This document shows, piece by piece, positions 52,661 to 64,000 of a stretch of DNA of 64,000 nt. This DNA is from Cyanoderma ruficeps (taxonomy: Eukaryota > Chordata > Aves > Passeriformes > Timaliidae): assembly GCA_008694505.1 (NCBI GenBank), contig VZDJ01000346.1, positions 10,093,244 to 10,157,243 of the forward strand, read 5' to 3'. The translations under genes were made by a program, and so were the position numbers. The notes under the pieces were generated by a model that searched no databases, was not told the origin of the DNA, and saw only the letters and a program-made list of their open reading frames with translations. Position 1 is the stretch's first letter. The number at the start of each line of letters is the position of its first letter.

Positions 52661-53215
52661 TGTGATATATATTGTAAGATAAATTTGTGTTTTAAATTAA
52701 TGGGGGATAATATTATATATTAAACTGTGCTTGAAAGTTAGAAGACCCAACACTGTAAGAAAGCTCTAAGCAGGAGGCAGACCTGCTGTCGTGAAACACA
52801 GCCGGCTCCGAGGAAAACTCCAATTTACAACAGAAAAGACGAGGCTCGGTCGGAGATGGCTCGTTACCAGGGATGGGCCGGAATACACCCAGTGATTATT
52901 ACCCGATATGCATCGGCGATAAGGCTGCCTGGTTTCCGAGGACCAAACACTGAAAAGAAGCTATATGAATATGCAGGCTGAATAAAGTGGACTGAAGCAT
53001 TGCCTGAAGGGAAATAAACTGTGTGTAAGAGCTATCCCCCAGAACAGGCATTTCGTGAACGGGAGGAGTTCGGGTCCATTGGGGCTGACTCCACGTTCAC
53101 CCAACATTCGACTCCCGGGACTGGACTTGTTTTCTTTTATTGTGGCTTTTCCAGATCGCTTTTCATAGCGAAATAAAATTGGTTTAGATAAAATTTGCTA
53201 CGTTTATTTATAACA
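52661..53215 (+). mobile_element. Solitary endogenous-retrovirus LTR (555 bp)
   Basis: Begins TGTGATATATATTG and ends GTTTATTTATAACA. A 4-bp duplication CCTT lies directly outside both ends (52657-52660 and 53216-53219), the duplication size of ERV1-type elements. Inside are TATATGA at 52963 and AATAAA at 52981 and 53013, in LTR order. The middle keeps many CpG dinucleotides (for example CGGTCGGAG, CCCGATATGCATCGGCG), unlike the surrounding intergenic DNA, which suggests a fairly young insertion. No gag, pol or env sequence lies beside it, so only the LTR remains. Confidence 0.75.
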
Positions 53216-56200
53216 CCTTCTTCCCCATCGTTGCCTGTGCCAAGGACATGCAATGTTCCTGTCAAAGGGTCTTAGATCCCTGCTGGAGGAGTTCATGCCC
53301 TTGATTTCATAACTCTGAAAGGGGAAAAAGGCAGAACAGCTACAATAAAAACAGCCTCCGAACAACAATTGCTCCCTACATGTCATTCCAGAGTGTGTGA
53401 CAGGCAGGAGCAGGGATGGGATGTCACTGAACTGCTGCCCTGAACTGTGGTGCTGGCCTTGGCCTCTGCTGGACATGGACACAGCAGCTGGACCTTGGTG
53501 CTGCCAAGCTGGAGACGCTGTAGCCCTCGCCCTGGCCCGGTCCTTGCGTGCTCTCCCTCCCCTGGGGTCTGACTCAACAACAGGAATGTGTGGGGAATGC
53601 CAGCACACTGCACTTGAGAATGGGAAGAAAACAGCAAAAGGAAAACATTACTTGGGCTGATTTTTTGTGGGAAGCTCAAAAAAAAATGCCCTAATTAGAG
53701 AGGGAAGCCGAGCTACAACTCAATTTTTCATTTCTACTGTTTTTACGCTTTGCATAGTCCTAGGGTAGCGTTTTTTTGAACCCCGTGAGCCACAACTCCA
53801 AACTATCAGCATGCCTGGAGACACCCTGCCCTACCCATACCCTGTGCTCCCTCAGGGACTCATTGCAATTCCTACTGCAGTCTCTCACTCTTCAGTCTTC
53901 CTCCAGTCCCTCTCTCTGGGGCAGCAAACGTCCGGCACCACAAGCAGACCCCTGGCACCCCCAGCAGCTCCCTGTGACCTCCTCCTCCTGTAACTCCATT
54001 TGCTGCACTGCAGTGGCCAGAGCAGCTGTGGAGCTGGGGGCTGCTGTGTCCAGCCACCACCACCCAGCACCCACTACTCATGGCAGAGGTGTGGCCCAAT
54101 GGAACACATTGTCAAAGTGGTCCTTCTGCAACAGCCTTTCCCTGACTGCTTCCAGGAGGCCTCCCCTGTGGCTCCAGCCTTGGCAGTCCCTGTGACATGC
54201 TCCCCCTGCTCAGGTAGGTTGATGAGGCCTCAGAAGACACATGATGTGTCCTACACTGTCATATAGGAAAGTTGTACCTTTCAGGAACGTCTCAGCAAGT
54301 AGCGGTGCAAGTGCTGGTTCAGAATAAAACATCAGGAATAAACAATTTTGGACATTCTTAGGAAAAAGAAGTGGGTACACACACACACTGCTGTATGCTT
54401 CTCTCTGAAACACAAGGTAGCTCAGTCCTGGCTCTGGTATACTGGGAGTACAAGAAGGGAGAGCTTAAAGAAACTCCACCACAGATTAAATTTTCTTCTT
54501 TTGGCCTCAGGATCAGGACAGTTTTCCTAGATGCCCTTAGAAATTTGATGCAAAGGAAATAGCATGGCATAGTTGAATTTCCAAGCCTGGCCAGCCAAGA
54601 AGCAAATCAAGGCCAGAGAGCCAGGCAGCAGCTGGGTGAGCCCCAGCTGGCTCCATGGTGGCACATCCAGGGCTGCCTTGGAAATGCCTTGTCAGATGAG
54701 TGTTCAGTTTAATATGTCAACATGCGAGGCAGCAAGTGCCTGGATATGGACCACGCTGGCATGTGCTTTGGGGGCAGCAGTGCCTGCTGTCTGAGGGACC
54801 CAGAAGGGTGCCAGAGTAAGGGGGACTTTCTGGAAGAGGTTTTTGCACCAACTACTGCCCTAGCAAAAGCCACAGACTCTTCACCTTGCAGTTTCAGGTC
54901 ACATCCAGTAAATTTGTGTGGTTATGTTGTTGTATCCAACATACCCCTGGGGCTTTCCCCACCCTACCTGAGTCCCAGAACCCCATTTCATATCTCATCT
55001 GGAATTAAACAGAAAGCAGTTGACACTGCAGAACTGCATTTTTTTCTGCAAGAGCAAGGTTTGTGCTGAGTATCGTATGGAGCTTGTTGCCATGGGAAAT
55101 ATCAGTGTTTGTCGAAACTTTAAAACCCAACCCAGCATATCAAAGCATCCCACTTCCACTTGTGCACCCACAAAGCTGGGGACAAATTACAATGGTGGCA
55201 AATCAACTGTGGAGAAGATAGGAAATTAAATTTTCTTAATACACAATAAAGAGAGAAAAAAGTAGGCAGCAGCAAGGTAAACAGAAAGGAGAGCATCTGT
55301 GGGTAAACAAAATGTACCAGGGAAAAACCAGGCCAAAAGGCAAAAGGGTTAATTAACAGCAACAATTGATTTGAGCTCGGTGACACTTAAGAGTCTTGTG
55401 ATGTCAAACCCAGCCCTGAAATTACCCTGCAATCAGTACTCAGGGTTGCAAAGTGTTCCTGTTAGACGGGCATTAATTGCCCTCACCAGCGGCAAGGCCT
55501 CAGCTGTGGTTCCTGCTGCAGGTGGGTGCGGGGGCGGCCCCAAACCTCTGCTCTTCCTGCCTGGTGTTCTCCTCCTCCCAAGCCCCACATCTGAGGGACC
55601 AACACCATCTGTGTGCAGAGACGCAGAGGGGAGGGCATAGTGCAGAGGCTCAGAATGGGGAGACCAAAGTGCAGCTCCCTTTCCCCAGTCAGTCAACACC
55701 CAGCACAGGAAAAAAAGAAGGGAAATAAAAAGCACCCTTTGCCCTTGAGCCCAGGTGATGCTTGGCCCTCCTGACTCCCCTCCAACACAGCACAGGCAAT
55801 CACCTCTGCCAAGCATACCCAGTGTGCCAATAAGACAAGAAACAAACTTTCCAGAGAGTAACTACCAAAGGCTCAGGGCTCCAGACCAGAAGGTAAGAGC
55901 CCAGGAGAAAGACACCCAGAACTAGATACAGTCATCCAAACACTAACACTGAGACGTGTCTCCAGCCTGCAGACGCAACTGCAGGCTGTCCCACCTGGTC
56001 CGGAACTGAAGCAGCAGATCTTACAACATCTAAAACCTGCTTTGAAGCTGCCAGACCCTGAAAACCCTGCTGAGCCTCTGTGGAGTAAGGCAGTGCCTTC
56101 CCAAGAGCTCCAAGCCAACACAGATTGCAGTGCTGCAACTATGCAAGCAAAAGAAATGGCTTATTTACAGCCCATTGTTGAGCCAACCGACATTAGCAAC

Positions 56201-57944
56201 ATGCAGAAAAAAAGCAGATCAGTTCCTTACTGTGGGAGTAAGTAATAAAAAATAATTTTTATTTAAGTGATGTGAGAAAACAACACCTTTCAGGTCAATT
56301 AAAAGTTTGCTTTAGTGTTGAAATGGCCTTCAGCATAGGCTGAAGTTCTTTCAGGAGGCAGGATCTGTATTTTTTGGACATCATGTGATAAACCCAAGAC
56401 AGCACTGTCATATTGCTGAGGAATTCTCCTCCTCCCCAGCAGCAGTACTGAAAAATTAAATCTGTTAATCCTTTGTTGCAAATCTTCTATTGACAGTGGT
56501 GGTAAAAGCCACTGAAATAGCCACACAGGAACACATTTCTTTGTTTTTTCTTACTACCTACTAACACCAAAAACACTGTAAGTACATCAAATTGGGTTCC
56601 TCTTTTTGTCCCTTAGAGGCTGAGGCCAACAAAGGCAGCCAACTTTCTTAATTACAGCAAACAAAACTAACTTTCCCCAGTAAAGCATCACCTTGATTTC
56701 CCCTTAGAAATATGCTGATTTGCGTGGTTTCTTTAAAGGTGCACTAGGTGAGCTGCTGCCACGCAGCTCACACTACTCACTCACTGGACTGCTGCTGCCC
56801 ATTCAAAGCCTGAAGTGGTATGCAAACAGACCATATTTTCACCTTGTGTACACTCAGTCAAGAGACATTGTCACCTAAACACCCCAGATCTGTCCTCCTT
56901 CTTCCCCAGATCCAGTGCATTATGAAACTACACCCTAAATAAACTCCTAAAGATATTAATCTCATTAGGTGTGCAGGTGTCCCACAAACTGGGACGTGCT
57001 GAACATCAGCACCAAGCCATGTCTTGGAGCAGAACTGCGAATACTGGATCAAGCCACCAGCACATAATCCATGTCTAAAGCGATAAAGAAAGCTCATCAC
57101 CTTCTAGTCCCCCTGTCCTGTTCAAGCACCTGTTTGACCGTGCCGTGACATGGTTTTGTGACAGGCTTTTGGATTTTGACTCAGTGCCAGAAGTAGGGAT
57201 GATGTGAGCATTGGGCAGGGATTTGAGGACAAAACTGTGTCAGCCGCCTGACTGACCCATGCTGAGGACTCCTCTGCATCAAAGCATGAGGTATTCCTGC
57301 AGTCCAGCACCTTCCCACAGGCACTGATCTTATTCTGTGGTGGGGCTTTCAAACCCTCAGATGCTCTTTGCCTCCCGGCAATGGGTCCTTCCCTCCGACC
57401 CGGCCCAACGGTATTCCAGAGCAGCTACAATTATCCAGAATTTAAGTGTCAAAACGCTGGGGAATGTGTATATTATACATAACTATCTGCTGTATGAGGA
57501 GGTCATGCCACGTTGCTTGCATGTGCCTTTGGTGACAGCTCGGGTAGTGCTCGGCGGAGGTGAAGCTCTCGCTGCTTTCCGCGGCGGCAGCCGCCTGTCC
57601 GGCAGCGGTACCTCCGTCTGCGGGAACACCGAGGCCGGTTTGCACACACAGTAATGCCCTTGCCAGCCCTACCAACACTGCACAATTATTGCCAAAGAGC
57701 TCTTTCGTTCGGTTTTTCTTCCCGTGACGCCGCCGCATCCCTCCCTGTGGTACGGTGGGGTGAGCCGATGAGCCGAGCTGGAGGGGCTGAAACTCTTACA
57801 GAGAGGTTTCCGGCGCAGGGCCCGGTGCCTCCCGGCAGAGGAGATGAAGGAGGCGGAGGAAGAGGGAGGAGGAGAATGAGGAATCCCCTCCAGCCTCCTC
57901 CGCCACCGCTCCAACGGAGCGCGGCGGCTGCGCGGCCGCGGTGG

Positions 57945-57951
57945 TGACTCA
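57945..57951. promoter_or_regulatory. AP-1 site in the orphan CpG island
   Basis: A perfect TGACTCA lies just right of the NotI-like GCGGCCGC. Motif evidence only. Confidence 0.5.
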
Positions 57952-58027
57952 CTCGGATTCACTCGGGGGTACCGGGCCGTGCTCGCCAGGAGCCCGTCGG
58001 CCCACGGAGCCCACACTTCTGCCGTGG

Positions 58028-58088
58028 TGGGGGACAGCCGGGCTGCCCGACCTCCCCTCCGATGGATGGGGGACAGCCTGGCTGCCCG
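58028..58088. repeat. Two-copy 39-bp tandem repeat in the orphan CpG island
   Basis: TGGGGGACAGCC followed by GGCTGCCCG occurs at 58028-58049 and again at 58067-58088, with one mismatch. The unit is a local duplication. Confidence 0.75.
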
Positions 58089-58310
58089 GCTGTGCCCCTC
58101 GGAGGAGCCAGCGGAGCTCTCCCGCCTCGCTCCCTGCAGCGCCAATGAAAGCGCTCTGAAAATTCGGGTACGCCCTGCCAGCGCTTCCCCTCCCTCTCGG
58201 GAGGTTTGGCGTCTGGCGCCTGGGAATACTCTATCCCGCAAGAGAAGTTGGGAGTCACCGTCCAGATCTAACTGCATCTAGAATATATTTCCTTTCTTTC
58301 TTTTACATTT

Positions 58311-58318
58311 TATAAATA
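58311..58318. promoter_or_regulatory. TATA-like element at the edge of the orphan CpG island
   Basis: TATAAATA on the plus strand, within ATTTTATAAATAG, so a TATA-like TTTATAAAAT also reads on the minus strand. If used on the minus strand it would direct transcription into the CpG island. Could also be a MEF2-like site. Confidence 0.4.
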
Positions 58319-58352
58319 GTCCAGCCTTCTTACAGCTTTTTTCCTGGCCTGG

Positions 58353-58370
58353 TGACTCATCATCGAGTCA
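58353..58370. promoter_or_regulatory. Paired AP-1-like motifs
   Basis: A perfect TGACTCA (58353-58359) is followed by CGAGTCA (58364-58370), one base from the AP-1 consensus, in opposed orientation 4 bp apart. With the site at 57945 this makes three AP-1-like motifs around the island. Bound factors cannot be told from sequence. Confidence 0.45.
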
Positions 58371-58461
58371 TCATACTTGTTGCTTCACTTAAATAGGGCG
58401 CTGAAAAGTCCCTTGCTTAAATGGGAAAAAAACCCCAGAAAAACAAAAAAACCCAAAACGT

Positions 58462-58485
58462 GTCGTCGTCGTCGTCGTCGTCGTC
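58462..58485. repeat. (GTC)8 microsatellite
   Basis: Eight perfect GTC units followed by a run of eight C. It lies just right of the orphan CpG island in non-coding DNA. CpG-containing trinucleotide arrays are uncommon and often length-variable. Confidence 0.95.
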
Positions 58486-58499
58486 CCCCCCCGCCCCCA

Positions 58500-61400
58500 C
58501 AGATTAACAATTGAGTACTTCATACAGAAACACCTGAAATTATTCCTGCTGTCCCATGGCTGGGAGGTTCATGTTAAGATCAATCAGTGTGAGGCAGAGC
58601 AACGCTATCTAGGCCAGTCAGTCTGTAAGTGCTCCTCTCTGCCCTCCCTGCTTCCCTCTGGGCACTTCCAGACGGTAACAATTTCTTTCTCTTCCTTAGT
58701 TCAATGACTGGCATTTTTGACTCGTGTACTGGGTTGAGAATCTCACAGGGATGCCACCGTTTTCCCTTTATTTCAAAAAATTGCATGACTCTTTTGCCAG
58801 CATAATTTCCTAGCAAAAGGGCATGGAGGTGATCACAGCACCCTCCTGAGCAGCCGCCAGCTTTGCTGGCAGCGTGGGAAGCTCCTGGGTCACCTCAGCT
58901 GCAGCCAGGTGAGGAGATGCAAACCCAAAGACTCTGACATCTCCCAGGCTTCAGGAGGAGAAGCCCAGTTTTGGACTGCTGCCAAGCCAGGCTGGGGGTT
59001 TGGTGAGTGCCAGTGCTGGAAGGGAAGGTAAGCCTGTGAGTCAGGACCAGTGAGCGATGCAGGCAGCTGCATCAATGCAATGTTCAAGCTGCTCCAGTGC
59101 CCCCAGCAAAGGCTGCCATGCAGCTGGGCTGCTTCTGGCTTCCCATTCCCCCAGCTCTGCTCTGTGCAGCAGAAGCTGGTGAAGAACCAGGATGTCGGGT
59201 GACAGGGTGGCTGTCACCTGCAGGTAGAAGGAATGTGGCACCAGTGGAAAATCTCCCTGTGGTGGGAATTTCTGGTAAGGTGCTGCACAGCCCAGGGGTG
59301 GGAGGAGCCCCTCTTCCTAGGACAGTATGCAGCCACTTGCAGGTAGGAACAGGTGCTCTCATCTCCAGGAAGGCAGGAAGCCTGACATCTCAGAGTACCT
59401 GTGGGGCACTGTGAGGGCAGGTAATGGTGGGGATAAGAAAAGGAAATAAAACTACTCATGCTCAGCCAAGAGCATTAGAGGCAATTACTCCCTAAACCTG
59501 CATAGCAACCAGACACCAGCAGCAGCACAACACACTCAGCTGCAAACAGTGGAATCCCTTTGGTTTTCCCAGTCTTCACTTCTGTATTTGCAGTCCCTAC
59601 TGCCTCAGTCAGGATTACCAGAGGAATACTGATTACAGCTGATCAAGAGTTCTGTCTTCATTGAGCTGATTGCATAGCTTGTTTGAAGATGCCTGCTCTG
59701 CCCTCTTGTTATGCTGCGGCTCCTAAATGCCTTTTTATTTAGCAGCTGCTCCTCTGGTGTGCAGAGACTGGCAATGTTACATGACGGCTGATGGGTGGTC
59801 AGGGGACTGGCTTTATTGTCTGCTGGACAGGAGTTTCATTAATGTTTTGATAACCCTTCATTTTAGGCCATTAAGGTACTCTCTGTATCCTATATTCTCT
59901 TTAATTCCATTCAGGTTGCATGCAATACTCTCTCTTTTCATTTAGGGGAGGTGAGAGTAGCTCCTTCCAAGTGTCTGCCAGGCATTAAACATTAAAGGCT
60001 CTGTTTCCCAAGCAGAAGAGTTTAAACTACCTGAGGTTGTTGCTCACAATAAGTACCCCATGCCAGTTTTCTGGCTATCCCTGAGAAGATCCCAGCCTTC
60101 ACCATTAAACAATGACAACTGTATGGAATTCAGCCCAGATGACAATAAAGGGAAGTTTGAGGAGGGTTTTGTTGTTTTTTTTTTTAAATGGTAGACTTGA
60201 CAAATGTCAGATCCTCTTGCATGTGTTGGAAGCAATCAGAAGATGAGCTGGGCAGAGAGGAGACTCTCTATATGTCCTGGCTATTCAAAGCCACTTAAGT
60301 TTTGCTGAGGCTCTGGGGAATATTTAGCTGAGGCAGGGTGTGCTTGTGCCTCTCCACAGCTGATAGTGCATGGACAGTCCCACCACGGCTGCATCCATTT
60401 TTTGGGAAGTTGTTGCCATGTAAGCACCTTGACATCTGCCAAAACCTTCTGAGTAGTTGAAATGAAGTCATGGTAACAACGGAATTATTTTTCCTCAGAC
60501 AACAACTTTGACTTTCAGGGTCAACTACACAATCAAGTATGAAGTTTCACCAAAACTGTGTTATGCTAAAAAAGCTTCTGAATTATTTAATGCATTTTAT
60601 ACGATGATTACCTGATTTATATCACAGCACAAAAAGTGAGTTAGCAAGTTTATCTCTTGTCTTCTCATGAATATAACAAGAAAGCTAAAGATGTATTTTG
60701 CTCTTGTTCTCTTACTGCCAAAGTATCACATTTTCTTTTGGGCACAACAGAAAGCATTCCAGAACCCCATATTCCTACACATGGAAGCTCTGTGTGACAT
60801 GTTAAATTACATTGTAAGACCCAAACCCAATTGTTCCAGCTGAATATTCCCCTCCCTGACCACATGTTCCGGAAGCAAAGTTTCCTGCAGAAAATATGTG
60901 ATACAGAACTAGAAGCTTGAGCCCATAGTGCGTTTATTCATTCATCATTTCTCAACCTGATTTTGTGCTCCAGCTTTTCTGACAGATTGTTTCCTTGGTT
61001 ATCCAAGTTTGTTGCCAAAGCAGACAAATGAATCATCCATTTACAGTAAAAGCAGGGAACTGCCAAGGGAATACCTGATGTCGCTGCATGTGGTGTGCAA
61101 GTCTCAGGCCAGCTGATGATAAAGTCCTCCCCCTCAGCTCTTTGGACACAGGCCACATCTGCACTGTGGCACCCAACCTGGCACAGAGGCTGAAGACACC
61201 CTGTGCCAGGATGACAGGACTGGTGGGTTAAGGGTGTCTTGAAAGAGCACTGCTGAATGGTAAAGCTCAGGAGGAAAAACTTCAGAAAGCTGCACTCACC
61301 AGGCAGGATGGGTAGACAGGCTGCCCTGGTTCTTGTCTCTGCTGCATCTGGGGTCCAGACAAGCTGACCCAGCTCAGGACCCTTCTTCTTTTAAAATACA

Positions 61401-64000
61401 TATTAGTTCACTCATAGAGCATCTAAGCCTCCCACAAATACTCGTGCTGTAATGGAAATCATTCTTTTCCAAACCACAAGGAAAAACGCTTGCTTTTTTC
61501 AGCCTTCTCTCCATCCTCTCTGGAGATTAAAATCCCTGAACTCTTGCAGAGTGCTCAGGACATATGCAGGGTGCCCTGGCACTGCAATTCTCTACTGCTG
61601 ATTCATTTGGGTGGGATAACCACACCTCAGGCCCTCTAACCTGTCCTGCTGGTGCCAGTCCTGTGGCCAGAATGAGCTGCCTGTGCTATACCCGGGGCAG
61701 GCAGGCACCCTTAGCCTCCCTCTCCTGCTCTTCCCCAGTGCCAAGGGAGGCACACCAAGCATGAGGTTGTGTTGCTTTGTTTTGGACACAGGGGCTAGCT
61801 CCCTCCTTTCCCAGGACAATTTGTTGTGACACCCCTGCTGCTCTTCCCTCCTGCAAGCCGAGACATGGAGTATGCCTCACTCCAGCTCCTGTAACTGATG
61901 TCAGCACTGCAGGCTGGAGTCCCTGCAGCCCCTCGACATAATACCCAGGTCTGGTCTTGGCAGTACAGACCATAGAGTTACCTGCCCAGCCTGAGAGAGG
62001 GGACTTTCCAGTGGTGCTCTGTACACTCTGTACACCGTGGTTTGCCCCGGTTTCCCCTCTCCCCAGTGCCCCTGGCCCTTTGGTTTCTCCTTTCCTCTGT
62101 GACTCCATTGGCTGTGGGATCCCAGTGACCGGCCCTATTTTCCCTATAGGACACTGACCTTACCTGCCCTTTGCTCCACCCCGTACCTCAAGGTCATTGG
62201 CTGCTGAACCCCATACTTAAGCCTGAGACAGGGACACATTCCCCCCTTCTTGCTCTGGATTCCCCTTTGGCTCCTGGAAATAAACCTGGCTGGAACTGAT
62301 CTAGTGCAAAGGCCTTCTTGCCTCTCTTTGCTGAGCTAGCCACGTGGCGTGTGTGGATGTGTGAGCTTGACTGCTTTGCCTGAGTTTCCCCAAGCGGCCT
62401 TTCCACCAGAGAGGATTATTGGGTCTAGGCTCCAGCTACACTCCCAAAAACCACGATGCAACACTGCAGCATCAACTTTTATGTGTGTGCACCACTTCAG
62501 AGCACAGTGCTAAGCAGGAAGCTGGAGGGTTTATAGATACTTCCAAAATCTTCCACCTAGAATGTATGCTATCTCTTGGATCCCTTTGGATTAACTCACC
62601 AGAGCCAGGTGTCTGCACAGCAAATGACAGCCATGGCCACACTGGCCAGCCCTGCCACGGCCAGCGCCAGCCAGTGTTGGCCTCCAAGTACTAATTGTGG
62701 GGGTTGCTGAGAGTGTCTTGGTTTGCATTTCTGTTTGGCTTCATCATGGAACCCAAACAGGAGGAAAAAACACGAGGTGTGCCTTTGTTTTACAGGGAGG
62801 AATAAGGAGGTTCTAACTATTTACAGCAATCTGTAGAAAACTCATAGAAATCAAGCTTCCTACTCTGCAGCCAGATTTGATTGCACAACAAAGTTAGCAT
62901 TGAAAAGGTGTCTAATAGTGCCCTTTCAACTACATTTCTCAGGTTAGCCTTGGATTAAAAAATAGCTGATGTAATTTCCAGCTGGCTAGTTGAGCTTTAG
63001 AAATGGCATGAGGTAAATTCACAAGTATGACTGTCTTCAGCTGGAACCAGCCAGAATTGCACTTCTTGCTGTTAAGTTCTGTATTTAGAGGGAGAAGCTG
63101 TATTTTATTTAGCTCACAGCATGCCAGAAACAAGCTTCCCTCAGCAGCCTCCCAGCAGTGCAGCCAGCAGGTGGTCCCAGGGCACAGCCCGTGCATACCT
63201 CCAGAGTATGCTGCTTCGAAAAAGCACCAGCAGCTGCTTTTACTTCAGAAAACACAGGCAGCAGAGATGGTCACGGCATGGAAACCCACTTTATTCCTCT
63301 GTTATTGCATGGCAGCATGAGAGTGCTCGCCTGGAAAGTCAGATTTAAGCTCAGCTCCATGCTGAGGTAGAGAGGCTTCAAAGCCCACTGCATGCACTGC
63401 AGAGAGGGACAGGGCCATCGCATGGGCAGGATGCAGGATGGGGACGTGGCACGCTCTTTATGCTCTTCTTCTGCAGGGCTCCAGCACAAAATAGAATTCA
63501 AGAATCAGTGTGCCAGGCAGAGCTGGTGAGGGGACTTCATGCTTAGTCCAGTGGGTATTTGCAGATGTGGAAAGGTCTCAGAGCTGTTACAATATTTTAT
63601 CTCATGGCCATGAAATGAGAAATACATTGAAACAAGATGGTGGAATGGAACTCACATCTCGCATTGCTGGGGAAGAAGCATCTCTTTTGCATTGGGCTAT
63701 GATGGCAATATCTCACCTGGAAGAAGGGCAGTGACTCAAGTGTTCCCTACACAGGGCCCTGTGTCACACAGGACAAGGCAAGGAGTGCCTCTGCCCCAAG
63801 CCCACAGCAGGGAAGGGCAGTGAGTCAGCATCCTTTTGATTGTGAAATCTGGGGATCCCTGCAGGCGGGAGGCAGAAGAGCCCACAAGAGCAGCACCTAT
63901 GGCCAGCACTGGCACGCAGGGGCAGTGGACAGAGTAGCCAGGCTGCCCAGCCTCTGCCCTGAGATGGAAGAACCCCAATTGCCTGCTCTCCTCCTGGCAG
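58500..64000. other. Intergenic region to the right edge
   Basis: No coding exon, RNA gene or known conserved element was recognised in this 5.5 kb apart from the LTR candidate at 61890-62440. Open frames on both strands are short and unlike known families. Confidence 0.6.
61890..62440 (+). mobile_element. Solitary endogenous-retrovirus LTR candidate (551 bp)
   Basis: Starts TGTAACTGATGTCAGC and ends TAGGCTCCAGCTACA; CTCC lies outside both ends (61886-61889 and 62441-62444), a 4-bp duplication as in ERV1 elements. Inside are ATTGG (inverted CCAAT) at 62196, TATA-like TACTTAA at 62214, AATAAA at 62279 and a GT/CT-rich U5-like segment after it. The ends were chosen because they give TG...CA termini with a matching flank; other TG starts a few dozen bases to the left are possible. 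No viral genes adjoin. Confidence 0.6.

Larger units (their letters stand above)
39340..57340. other. Intergenic region downstream of ODF1
   Basis: About 18 kb with no recognisable coding exon. Two longer open frames, 44084-44818 and 46121-46846 (both plus), have low-complexity composition and no recognisable domain and are treated as chance frames. Contents supported by sequence are three LTR candidates, two CR1 fragments and small tandem repeats, listed separately. Confidence 0.65.
57350..58290. other. Orphan CpG island
   Basis: CpG density is high from about 57540 to 58260, with a GCGGCCGC at 57932-57939 and many CGG/CCG units. No protein exon of a known family was recognised on either strand; the long open frame on the minus strand (57669-58277) is Arg/Ser/Pro-rich, as GC-rich chance frames are. 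In mammals KLF10 is the next gene after ODF1, but the KLF10 N-terminus and zinc fingers are not visible. It probably marks a promoter of a non-coding RNA or a distal regulatory element. The edges are by eye. Confidence 0.75.

Noticed and set aside
57669..58277. 202-residue minus-strand frame in the orphan CpG island, considered as the KLF10 N-terminus
   Set aside because: The sequence does not resemble KLF10, and no zinc-finger exon lies to its left as a minus-strand KLF10 would need.
1..64000. CRISPR arrays, bacterial operons, insertion sequences, rRNA or tRNA genes
   Set aside because: No regularly spaced repeats, ribosome-binding sites, tRNA-like A/B boxes or rRNA segments were seen; the window is vertebrate nuclear DNA.

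Overview
This is vertebrate nuclear DNA, and most likely bird. The evidence is: exon 1 of the E3 ubiquitin ligase gene UBR5 (minus strand) next to a complete two-exon ODF1 gene (plus strand), which is the order and orientation known from human chromosome 8q22; several CR1 LINE 3' ends, the dominant bird retroposon; a low repeat load; and several solitary endogenous-retrovirus LTRs of a type common in songbird genomes. The species cannot be read from the sequence; a passerine is an inference.

Layout. Positions 1-16020 are the first intron of UBR5, read right to left. It is AT-rich and holds one long CR1 copy (about 3950-4925), simple repeats and two assembly gaps. No further UBR5 exon was recognised. 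The UBR5 CpG island spans about 15560-16830 and carries the only coding piece of UBR5 (16021-16082), a YY1 site with a five-codon upstream ORF (16310-16333), an inverted CCAAT box, a CRE and an E-box. From about 16.8 to 38.3 kb is intergenic DNA with CR1 fragments and one gap-interrupted LTR (about 31892-32377).

ODF1 occupies 38489-39210. It has two exons, a 197-bp intron with consensus splice sites, and a poly(A) signal at 39314. The predicted protein is 174 residues: a heptad leucine zipper, a Cys-rich stretch, then a small-heat-shock (alpha-crystallin) domain. The Cys-X-Pro tail of mammalian ODF1 is absent. A CRE-like site about 110 bp upstream fits germ-cell expression.

From 39.3 to 64 kb no protein gene was recognised. 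This part holds four more solitary-LTR candidates (40226-40539, 44813-45213, 52661-53215, 61890-62440), all flanked by short direct repeats, two CR1 fragments, and an orphan CpG island (about 57350-58290) with AP-1 sites and a (GTC)8 array beside it. In mammals KLF10 follows ODF1, but no KLF10 zinc-finger sequence is visible here, so KLF10 probably lies beyond the right edge.

UBR5 and ODF1 are neighbours by old synteny and are not known to work together: UBR5 is a broadly expressed nuclear/cytoplasmic ubiquitin ligase, ODF1 a sperm-tail structural protein. The long ORFs in the GC-rich islands and in the intergenic DNA look like chance open frames. No novel multi-gene system was found. The points most worth checking are the shortened ODF1, the orphan CpG island, and the LTRs close to ODF1.
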